Part shown: piece after piece, positions 47,216 to 55,687 of the stretch
Position numbering within the stretch: the first letter of the stretch is position 1
Layout: each line of letters starts with the position of its first letter
Assembly (NCBI GenBank): GCA_963969495.1
Contig: OZ018327.1
Coordinates: forward strand, 30,511,175 to 30,575,174
Length of the DNA stretch: 64,000 bases
Source: Ceratothoa steindachneri
Taxonomy: Eukaryota > Arthropoda > Malacostraca > Isopoda > Cymothoidae
Reading direction: 5' to 3'
Program-made: the position numbers and the translations under genes
Notes under the pieces: model-generated
What the model saw: only the letters and a program-made list of their open reading frames with translations
The model's database searches: none
Told to the model about the DNA's origin: nothing

Positions 47216-47475
47216 ATTCATAGTGATGGAGTGCTATATGCTGTAGCACTTTGTCCAGGCCTCAAGCACACTCCTATCATCCATATTATCAACGCCCCTA
47301 ATGTCATTGAATATCGTTTGCAGGAATCTTTCCCGCGTGGCTTTCCAGGTAAGTGGCCCATACTAGGGTTTAGTTGCCTTTTATGACGTCCCGGAAAACT
47401 CTATAGGCATTCAAAAGCTAGAGTAATTTGCCTAAATTAAGGTGAAGCTATTACACTGATCCTCTCTATTTCCAG

Positions 47476-47674
47476 GGTGCGTTTAATATCAGTCGCCGCG
47501 CAGAAATTCATCTCCGACATAGCCAATGATGCGCTACAACATTGTAAAATGCGCGGCTCTCAACAAGGCAAATCGAAGGGAAAAGATAAGAGGTACACCC
47601 TTACCATGGAGGACCTCAGCACAGTTTTAGCCGAATATGGAGTCACAGTGAAGAAACCACATTATTATATTTAA
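47476..47674 (+). CDS. TAF10: TAF10 coding exon 3 (histone fold, C-terminus)
   Basis: One base completes the split Leu codon, then 65 residues to the stop at 47672-47674. The frame reads VRLISVAAQKFISDIAND, then a basic Gly/Lys loop, YTLTMEDL and KKPHYYI at the end. This is the TAF10 histone-fold helix pair, near-identical to animal orthologues in the blocks I know. The acceptor is CTATTTCCAG at 47475. It pairs with TAF3 or TAF8 in TFIID and with SUPT7L in SAGA (family knowledge). Its stop lies 73 bp from the COX18 stop on the other strand. Confidence 0.95.
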
Positions 47675-47675
47675 C

Positions 47676-47736
47676 TTTATTTAATATATATATTTTTTAC
47701 ATTAAATATAAACATTAAGTAGTATTTAATATTAAA
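47676..47736. promoter_or_regulatory. Overlapping poly(A) signals of TAF10 (+) and COX18 (-)
   Basis: On the - strand AATAAA lies at 47681-47676, 67 bp past the COX18 stop; cleavage 15-25 bases further would fall in the TAF10 coding end. On the + strand ATTAAA at 47701-47706 and again at 47731-47736 are candidate TAF10 signals, and cleavage would fall at or past the COX18 stop. Confidence 0.6.
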
Positions 47737-47747
47737 GCGATTAAACG

Positions 47748-47936
47748 TTACTTCTCCTTTTCCTTCATGAATAAATATTTTTGCCTGATGCTATTAAATA
47801 TGTAGGGATAAGGGTGTTCGGTTCTCTGTGAAGGTGTGGAGGGAATACCACACACCCTTTTTACGCTAGGACTGACAAGGATGAGGTTCTGTAGAAGCCC
47901 ATATAAACTTGATGTCGTCCAGTAGACAACCAAATT
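47748..47936 (-). CDS. COX18: COX18 last coding exon
   Basis: 62 codons plus stop (47750-47748), starting NLVVYWTTSSLYGLLQN and ending KYLFMKEKEK. It matches the C-terminus of COX18 (xVLYWxxSSxxGLxQNLxL, then an IPSTxS motif), including the last transmembrane helix. COX18 is a mitochondrial inner-membrane insertase of the Oxa1/YidC family that exports the COX2 C-tail during complex IV assembly. The acceptor is TTGTTTACAG; phase 0 fits the exon at 50868-50978. Confidence 0.9.
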   Translation of the reverse strand, partial: NLVVYWTTSSLYGLLQNLILVSPSVKRVCGIPSTPSQRTEHPYPYIFNSIRQKYLFMKEKEK

Positions 47937-50867
47937 CTGTAAACAAAAGCAGTTGAGCTTCAGATTAAGTAGATAAAAGGTAGAAAAAGGCCGTTTTTGT
48001 GCCTACACATATGGATAGCTACAAAAGTCCTTTTACGGTCCTCGTTAGATAAAAAAAAACAGGGACTTGCTTTGCTTCGTTGCCGCCCGACTCGATTTCA
48101 AAGGTACACATCCCTGAATTAGGCCAGCCCGATACATTGAGTGGGTTTTGCTTATTTATTTGTGAGTTGGGCATGAGCTACTGGGAGAGACCCTGGACTT
48201 TTATCGTTATGAAGGGCCAATTGACGTGGACAAAATGGTGTGGGTTTTTTGCTCTATAAAGCATAAGAGGGGGGGGGGAGGAGTGGCACTGATGCGCACC
48301 TACCCCTTCATAGGAAAGTGGTAGATGTTGAAAGGTAGGGTTTGGGTAGGTCTGTGATATGCTCAGAACTGAGTATGGCTATGTCACGACTTTCTTGGCA
48401 GTGGGAATAAGTGCAAATTTGAGTGAACAGGACAATGGAATCGATAAAAGCCGACCACCATCGGGGTCATATTCAGCAAGAGCTTCTTTTTTTTTTTTTA
48501 GAGCTTTAAGAAGGCAAATGTGGACGTTAAAAAGCGTTAGTAATTTGGGGTGGTGAGTTGGGAAGTGGTCCTACTATCCTGAGCTGGCCCTCTTAAAATA
48601 AAGCCAGGTCCCCTCGAATGAAAAAGAGAAGAGCTTATGGCGGTGTATATGGTCACCAGCTAGGGGCGTGACGAGGTCCTAACTTTTGAGTGATGGGTGT
48701 CGCGGTGATTTATTAATCTGACTCCAAAGATCAATACTTTTCAGGTGTTCTTTTGCTTGGCTGGGCTTACCGAAAGCTTAAGGCAAAGATTGACTTACGA
48801 AAATAAAGTATTTAAATAACGCAAGTTATATTATAAGCGGCGCAATTACAGAGCATATTCGATGGGAGATTACTATGTCTTTAAGTATTAGGAACGCGAA
48901 TACGGGATGGAGACGAGACTCGGCGTGAAAGCTAAGTAACAATAGCAATGGTAATCTGACTAATAATGATTAAGAGTAGTCTGATCCGATCTCTATCTAT
49001 TCTGATTTTTGTTTATGTATGCTCGAAATACAGAGGGCGTTCCCAGAAAAGACCCGCGTCCATATTAGAAGAAGGCATACTTGGATAAAATAGGACCAAA
49101 TTCGCGTCCACTTTGAGGTCTTTTTCGGGTCTATTGAATCCAGCACAATGCCTACTTATGGTATAGTCCGACTACTACAAGTCAAAGTGTGTTGATGGCT
49201 GCAAAATTTGTCCACCATAGCGATAGGGTGAGGTGGCATCTCATCAATGTTCATGCCTGGGGAAGAATGCCCCAACCACACTTAAGTCACAATATCATCC
49301 AATTCATCCTCGCTCGGCCCTCTCTCTATCATTGTACAACTCGCCTTTTACGTTGTCTTCCAACTGTCCGCACTCCCTGACGCGATCATGTTCCGCACTT
49401 GCTCATACAGATGTTCCCCTTTACTCCCCTCTCTTACTCTCAATCATTAGGTAGCAGCCGAGTGGATGCGGCGTTGGTCTGCCGACGTCGCTGTACCAGG
49501 TTCGATCCCGACATGAGTGGACACAAACGTCAACGGACGACGAGATCCGGCTACGAATTGGGGGATGTGCTGTGCTCAGTCCTGTACTGGGTGGGTAATT
49601 CTTACACTTATCATCACAACATAGCCAATTACAACACCGCTTTATTTCTTATCCCCTCTTCGCAGCATAACACCCTCTCTATCCCAAGGAATCCTGCCGA
49701 TGGGTATCTATATCCACATATCTCTGCAACGGGGATTCCAGGTGAAGGTTGTTTAGTGTCAAAAACACTACTTCCTGATGCCTCTCCCCAAAGAGGACCG
49801 GCCTCTGGTGCCCTCAGGCTCACCAGCGATTGCTATACTGACCTTTATGTCTATTTCATTATCAGGTTTGGCGAACCACTACTGCTACTCTCAATCATTC
49901 CTATGCATTCCTTCCTCTGTCTAATTCAAGTCTTTCACTATTGCTTTTCCCTTCATTCTCAGGTTCCTCCCATCTTATTCCTACACCATCCAAATTAACC
50001 TTACCATAGCAAAATCATGTGGTTTGATAGTCCCATAACACCCTATTACAGCTTTCACATCAAATATCCTGCAGCATATTCTTTCCTACTAAACACAAAT
50101 AATTTTCCATTCTACCTTCCTCCTTTGCCCAACCCATCTTTATGCACATTCTTGTCTGGAAGAAAGTTTGCCAAACAAGTTTCTTCCAACACAAATCCTA
50201 CGCCCCTCTCTCCAAGTGTACCAAAACCTGCAGTTACCCCATTTCTCACTAACATCTAGATGATTCCATGCGCTCCCACCAGAATAACCTCAGGAAGAAC
50301 TGCTGATATATATATATATATCTTCCAATCATTTTCACTTCCTCTACACATCTCTCCTTACAAGCTTTCTGAAGGTGGGGAGCTCCCCGCGTTGGCTTTC
50401 GCTTTAAATTTAATGAAAAGAAAATCTGATCATTGTCACCTCTTAGTCCATTCATATCTCCTACAACCATCAATGGATACCCATTTTCTCAGCTTCACTT
50501 CCTAGAAGGCATACGTCACTTACAACAAGTCTGTCATTGGATGGTCTGGGTCTTCTTACTGACCTCCCACCTTTCCCTGGACAGAATATAAGGCATAAGA
50601 ATAAACAAGTCCAGTTGCTGGCACCTGTAGACAGCTATCCCCAATCGGGGGTGGGGGGGGGGGCAGTGAGTTTGGGGGCCAACCTCCTTTATTTATACCA
50701 TCTTTGGAATCTTTTTAAAAGGGGTCTAATGCTCTCGCCCTTGTGTGTGTGGGGGGGGAGGGAGAGGTGGATCAATGTGGAATGGCAAGGATGAAATGCA
50801 ATTCAGCGGCAAACAACCTTAGAAACGGGTCGAGTGCCCCCCGCCCCGCCTGCAAAAAAAAACTTAC
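47937..50867 (-). other. COX18: COX18 intron (2.9 kb)
   Basis: Contains a tRNA-derived SINE head near 49446-49615 and otherwise unrecognised sequence. A + strand frame at 49399-49998 overlaps the SINE and has no conserved domain. Short TA repeat near 50307-50321, G-runs near 48269 and 50650. Confidence 0.6.
49446..49615 (+). mobile_element. tRNA-derived SINE (head region)
   Basis: A box-like TAGCAGCCGAGTGG (about 49453-49466) and B box GGTTCGATCCC (about 49500-49510), spaced as in tRNA promoters for RNA polymerase III. A cloverleaf does not form well: the T-stem and acceptor stem fail, so it is not a working tRNA gene. The leader most resembles tRNA-Ser/Leu type. The tail boundary is a guess. 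Confidence 0.55.
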
Positions 50868-50978
50868 CCCGGGAACATTAGCAGCGATTGGAATCATGAG
50901 GAGACTGAGGGACTTGAAGAAGTATCCCATGTACTTGTGACGTCTTTTCACCGTTCCCACACGACTCGCTTCGTTGAT
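50868..50978 (-). CDS. COX18: COX18 internal coding exon
   Basis: 111 bp, 37 codons, beginning INEASRVGTVKRR and containing KSLSLLMIPIAANVPG, which matches the LMIPIAATVP transmembrane block of animal COX18. Flanked by a CTTCTTTCAG acceptor and a GTAAGT donor, phase 0 on both sides. It follows the exon ending ILIVD and precedes NLVVYW, reproducing the family order. Confidence 0.9.
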
Positions 50979-51369
50979 CTGAAAGAAGCGAGATTTTTTT
51001 TCATCTCTAAAATCTTTGGGTGAGAAGTTTCCCAGGCCAGCATCCCCATATAATGGCTTAGTCGACTTTTACAACACACGCTGGAGGACAGTATGGGTAT
51101 TCTTGCCACACATACAGACCAAAGTTACAACACTGAAGAGTGAAAGGACATTAGGTGTGAACTTAATTGATGCGAGGTTTGTTTGATAAGACTGAGAGGG
51201 AAGGTAGTTTTAGCGGTGTGGATGCGCGCCGACCACACTGTTGGAAAGTAGGGATTTCCTGAAGACCGCACCTACTTAAGTTAGCCAATGCTTAGGGACC
51301 AGCCGCTTCGAAGAGCTCTGCGGAGTGGACAGGTTCAGGTTCTGTGGAATGTGTTGGGCTTGTGTGAAT
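50979..51369. other. COX18 intron segment, nothing recognised
   Basis: No coding motif or repeat recognised between the exon and dispersed repeat X. It is part of the 3.5-kb intron between exons 50868-50978 and 54515-54639. Confidence 0.4.
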
Positions 51370-51710
51370 ATTGTATTGCTTTCTCTCTGGGAGCAGGTGA
51401 TATCTCTGCTCCCTCCGACCCCCTGGGAGATCAAGGGAGAAAACCTTTAATTAGGCCCTGTCAACGTTACCACAAGTGGGGCCATGTCTGTGGGAGTGTC
51501 CCAAGGGACTGGTTAGAGTGGATGGAAGGTGTTACATGCTGTGGCAATTTTATAGTACCCCCCCCCCCCTCCTGTGCTAGCAATTCATGCAACAGCTATG
51601 AAATTTAAGTTCTATTGAAGCTTAAAACCTCCACCAAAATTACATTCAAATCGGGGGGGGGGGGGCACAATACAGAATTGCATCCAGGTCGGGTGGTCGA
51701 TGCAGTATTT
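51370..51710 (+). repeat. Dispersed repeat X, copy 1
   Basis: Shares colinear blocks with 59300-59640 (+) and 63440-63760 (-): GGGAGAAA, GTCAACGTTACC (GTCAATGTTACC in copy 3), GGGAATTTTATAGCACC-like and GTAACAGCTA-like. A C-run (about 51559-51569) and a G-run (about 51654-51666) lie in it. No protein coding recognised. Confidence 0.7.
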
Positions 51711-52043
51711 GTTTAATTTTAGAGGTGACTGCATCGATGCATTGTCAGGGCGACCCATTTGTAACGTGGGAGGAATATTTATGGGATCATGTTCGGTGGA
51801 TCAGCGAATCTTACCCAATTCAAGGGACTCGTTTGAACCATAATAATGCTATTAAGAAAACATATACAAAAAGAAACTGCTAAAACAAATGAGGCTACTT
51901 TAACTCGCTAATGTTGTTAGTTAATTAAGGCATCCATCCATTTTCACTCATGGATGATATCCTCCCACCAGGATGATGAAATTCACAAAGGTCAGAATGA
52001 CGAGTGCAAGGGCACCGGGGTCCATTCCTTGGGGATATATATA

Positions 52044-53620
52044 CAGGCGGCCATAATATAACGGTCAGTAAGAACGAGTGTATTTAAATATTCTAAAATT
52101 TAACAAAACTTTGAGACTATATATTATACACATATTTAGATATATTTAATATCTATCGTGAAAATTTCAAGTGAATGGAATAAATATTTCGTAAGTTATG
52201 AGGAAATAAATAAACTATCTTCCAAATTGCAGCGACCAAAAGTTAAGGGTCACTTAGAAAAAATGAACCACCAACCGAGGTATTTGTGTTTAGGAGACTT
52301 GACGGGCTAACAGTTACTTCTTATGATCATACATTCTTGGTACATTCAACTGTCGATATGGCGGCTTGTGATGAAAAACAAAGGATTGTATGCCTTCACC
52401 AAGAGGGAAAATCAAATTCTGTGATAGCAACTAATGTAGGAAGGTCTTGAAATGTGCAACGAATTGTAGCTCGTTTTAAGTCTTCAGGATCGACAGATGC
52501 TAAACTCACAACAAGTACACCTCGTAAAACGTCACCAAGACAGGATCGTATTATGGTTAGAATGTCACTGAAGGATAGGTTTAAGAGCTGCTGAGATATC
52601 CCGCAAGTTAAGCTCCTCCTCCGATGTCAACGTATCGCGCGAAACAGTTTCCCGGAGGTTACGAGGTTCCGGATTGTTTGCTCGGGCACCGGCAAAGAAA
52701 CCTCTCATCCTCAAGAAGAATCAAAGAGCCCGTCTTCGTTAAGCTCACAAACATGTTTGGACAGAACAGTGGGCGCAGGTTCATTTTGGCGATGAATCGA
52801 GACTTAATGTGATTGGTTCCGTTGGTGGGATGTACGTCCGACGAATATGTGGCGAAAGGTTATCTCGTGCATGGTGAAAAAGACTGAAATATGGAGGAAA
52901 CAGTGTAATGGTAAGGGGAGTGATTTCTGCTGCTGGTCTTGGTCCACTTATTCGCCTACAAGGGACTGTCTGTGCTGAGATCTACAAGCAGATTCTTAGA
53001 CAGCATGCCCTTCCACATCTCCGAACCTCGTCAGTTCAACCTCCAATCTTTGGCAGGACAACGCTCCCTGCCACACTGTGAAGAAAGTCGAAGATTTTTT
53101 GAGTGATAAAGGGGTTGATCTCATAGACTGACCACCCAGAAGTCCCGATCTCAACCCTATAGAAAACGTTTGGAAGATTATTGGAGATGGGGCACGAAAG
53201 AGAAATCCAAAGAACCAAGATGAACTCTGGGAATTATTGAAAAACGAATGGAACAATATTACCCCATCATTTTGCAAGCAATAAATTCAATCCTGTGGTA
53301 ACAGATGTCGGGAGGTCATTGCTAGTAAAGGGATGTTCACAAAATATTAATAGTAAGGGTTTCTTTTTTTGTTCTTGTTCCATTTTACATTGTTTTTCTA
53401 AGTGACTTAACTTTTGGATGCTGCAATTTGGAAGATAGTTTGTTTATTTCCTCATAACTTACAAAATATCCATTCCATTCACTCGAAATTTTCGCGAAAG
53501 ATAGATATTAAATATTTCTAAATATGTGTATAATATATAGTCTCAAAGTTTTGTTAAACTTCTATAATAAATATTTAAATCAACTTGTTCTTATTGACCC
53601 TTATATTATGGCCACGGGTG
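52044..53620 (+). mobile_element. Tc1-like DNA transposon with long terminal inverted repeats
   Basis: 1577 bp flanked by TA (52042-52043 and 53621-53622). The terminal inverted repeats are about 215-225 bp (52044 to about 52260, and about 53394 to 53620) and very similar; the inner ends share CACTTAGAAA. One transposase gene lies between. Unusually long terminal repeats place it with Tc1-like elements of the long-TIR type. Located in a COX18 intron, in the opposite orientation to that gene. Confidence 0.88.
52358..53350 (+). pseudogene. Tc1-like transposase, inactivated
   Basis: The ATG at 52358 opens MAACDEKQRIVCLHQEGKS, the paired-type HTH, with a stop near 52449. Catalytic block 1, VHFGDESRLN, is at about 52781-52812. 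Block 2, normally DNAPCHT, survives near 53060 in a shifted frame. Block 3, RSPDLNPIENVW, is at about 53137-53175. Stops near 52877 and 53130 and frameshifts near 52590, 52660 and 53050 disable it. About 330 codons if repaired, the normal Tc1 length. Confidence 0.88.
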
Positions 53621-53734
53621 TATAAATTAAACTTAAAGTGAAAGCTGACAAAGGCATTTCCTGCAAACAGTTTGTAAGGAGAGATCTCTAAATAAAGAGG
53701 TGAAGAATGCGTGGAAGATATATAGCCATACATC

Positions 53735-54226
53735 AACCTGCTGGTGTTGGGGCCCGGAAGGACAAACTGCGGGTGTTGGGGCTCTGGAGGACAAATTGTG
53801 GGTGATGGTCCTTGGGAGGTCAAACTGCGGGTATTTGAGCCTGGGAGGACAAACTGGTAGTGTTGGGCCCGGGAGGACAAACTGCGGGTGTTGGGGCTTG
53901 GAAGGACAAATTATGGGTGTTGGGCCTCGGGAAGACAAACTGCGGGTATTTGAGCCTGGGGGGACAAACTGCGGGAGTTGGGGCTTGGGAGGACAAATTG
54001 CGGTTGTTGGGCCTCAGGAGGGCAAACTGCTGGTGCTAGGGCCCCGGGGGACAAAGTGCGGGCGTTGGGGCCCCTGGAGGACAAACTACGAATGTTGGGG
54101 GGCTGGAGGACAAAACACTAAGTGTTGGGTGCCCAGAGGACAAAAAAACTATATTTTGGGTGCCCAGAGGACAAACTGCGGGTGTTGGGGGCCCGGGAGG
54201 ACAAACTGCGAGTGTTGAGGGCCAAC
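53735..54226. repeat. 29-bp minisatellite, about 16 units
   Basis: Period 28-29 bp, core GACAAACTGCGGGTGTTGGGG (units start at 53761, 53790, 53819, 53848, 53876 and so on). G-rich on the + strand. The 172-codon open frame through it is a by-product of the repeat. Confidence 0.92.
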
Positions 54227-54416
54227 AAAAAAGATTTAAACATGGAGACTAAACCAAAAATAAGCAGAAAGAATCATTGCCCACATTGCAATCATCATCA
54301 CCAACCGCTTTGCTATGGTGCAATTGATTGAAATCAGCACCACTCACCTATCGCGCTAATAGGAAGAAAACTTTCGGGTGTATGGCTTTCCTGGCTAGCT
54401 GCCCTATATCCAGGCT

Positions 54417-54445
54417 TAGTTGCCTTTTACGACACGCCGCAGGGT
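54417..54445. repeat. Short shared motif TTAGTTGCCTTTTACGAC
   Basis: The same motif occurs near 47365-47385 (TTAGTTGCCTTTTATGAC). A related GTCGTAAAAGGCGAC motif is familiar from arthropod short repeats, but I cannot name the family. Confidence 0.35.
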
Positions 54446-54514
54446 TGGTATTTATATTCTTCCTGCCCTACATATAACAGCAATTACAATCACGTCACCA
54501 CTATTTTTACTTAC

Positions 54515-54639
54515 ATCGACAATGAGGATATTAAAAATGGCCATTGCTACTGGAAGTATGAAGGAATGATCTGGAACCACAAGGTTGGGCAGCCATCCGA
54601 ATCCTTCAATGCACAGCTCAGCATAAACAAGCTGAGACT
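54515..54639 (-). CDS. COX18: COX18 internal coding exon
   Basis: 125 bp. The first two bases complete a codon from the upstream exon. It then reads SQLVYAELCIEGFGWLPNLV and ends FNILIVD. The block GFGWLPNLVVPD and the helix ILPVAMAIFNILIV match the COX18 segment WFPDLTxPDxxxILP. The acceptor is CTCCTCAG and the donor GTAAGT; the leaving phase is 0. Confidence 0.9.
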
Positions 54640-54824
54640 CTGAGGAGGAAAACTGCATTTGACCAAAAATTGCTATACAAAATTTATGAGAGTGAACATA
54701 TTAAGGCAGCATCAATAATAATAATAATGGCAAGCACTAAAGGGATAAAAGAATGTTGCCAAATCTTGGTAGTTTTAGATCGATATAGACGAGATTGAGG
54801 AATGCGGGTCCAAAGCTAGCGGCT
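54640..54824. other. COX18 intron segment, nothing recognised
   Basis: Short AT-rich stretch with an (AAT)n run near 54715-54727, between the exon and LINE copy H. Confidence 0.5.
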
Positions 54825-55680
54825 CCATCCCAAGTACAAGGGACAAGCGGTAGCGACCCCGTTCGTCACGGTACCAGGTCAGGTAGCATGCCCGAAAATT
54901 CGCGAGACTAGGAAATTTAACAAAAGATATGCCAGAAAGTGTCGCAGCAAGTGCAGGGAAGCGTTCCAGTAAATAGCGGTGCGTAGGGCGAGCATACCCG
55001 ATTTGAAGAGGACAGAAAGCGACCTAAGGCAGCGAGGCATGGGGTAGGGTGGATGGCCCAAGTTTACGTTCCTGTCGGGCTGCCGAAGAACTGACCTAAT
55101 TCCTGTCATATAATCATAGTAGGGAAAATAAACGCTGATCAAGTCGCACAGGCCTTGCAGACAGTTTGGCACCCTCATTTCCTGCAATTCCCACATGGCC
55201 AGGAACCCAAAGGAAGACAAGCTTGATAACCTTCTGGTTCGCAGCAGGTTGGCATCACGGATACAGAAAAAGAGGGTGCAGCTATTCCAATCCCCCCTCA
55301 TGGGCACTGTGTCTCTAAAAAATCACAACCCGGTCTCCGAAACGCGCACGGCACATAATTTCCTGTACTGAGCGGTGTATTGTAACAATCTCCTGCACCG
55401 AGCGGTGTATTGCAACCAGCTCAGCGGTAAAAAATGACGCAGCGCCCGGACGAGCCCCGCCGGCTTCAAACAAGAAGGTGTTAAAGCCGAAGCCCTCTTC
55501 GGATTTGGAGCCATCCGTGTACAATGGCCGTTGGCGACCGAGTGGGTCGCTGGGATCAGCGTGCAAGTGAATAATGCACTATGTACGGAATAAAGCGAGA
55601 GGCATACCCCAGGAACAACAAGAAGGATATGCAGGGGATGTGCAGTAGACACCAGTCGCCAAACCAAACAGAGACCATTA
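54825..55680 (-). mobile_element. Family N LINE copy H, RNase H and C-terminal remnant
   Basis: - strand: RNase H LYTDGSKSEEGFG (about 55515) and TAELVAIHRSVQEI (about 55420), the latter followed by a tandem repeat of its IHRSVQEI block. The WELQEMRVPNC region and the R-rich end follow. It stops near 54825 before the finger and 3' UTR, so it lacks a normal LINE 3' end. An intact RNase H His/Asp motif is not visible. Confidence 0.75.
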
Positions 55681-55687
55681 TGGTGGG

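Noticed and set aside
47324..47348. Possible 25-bp micro-exon (TTTGCAG before, GTAAGT after) in TAF10 intron 2
   Set aside because: Inclusion would shift the TAF10 frame, while direct splicing of 34088 to 47476 gives the conserved protein. Kept only as a cryptic site.
49446..49525. Functional tRNA gene
   Set aside because: A and B boxes are present but the T-stem and acceptor stem do not pair. Better explained as a SINE.
53700..54218. 172-codon open frame
   Set aside because: It is the 29-bp minisatellite translated. The period is not a multiple of three and no domain is present.
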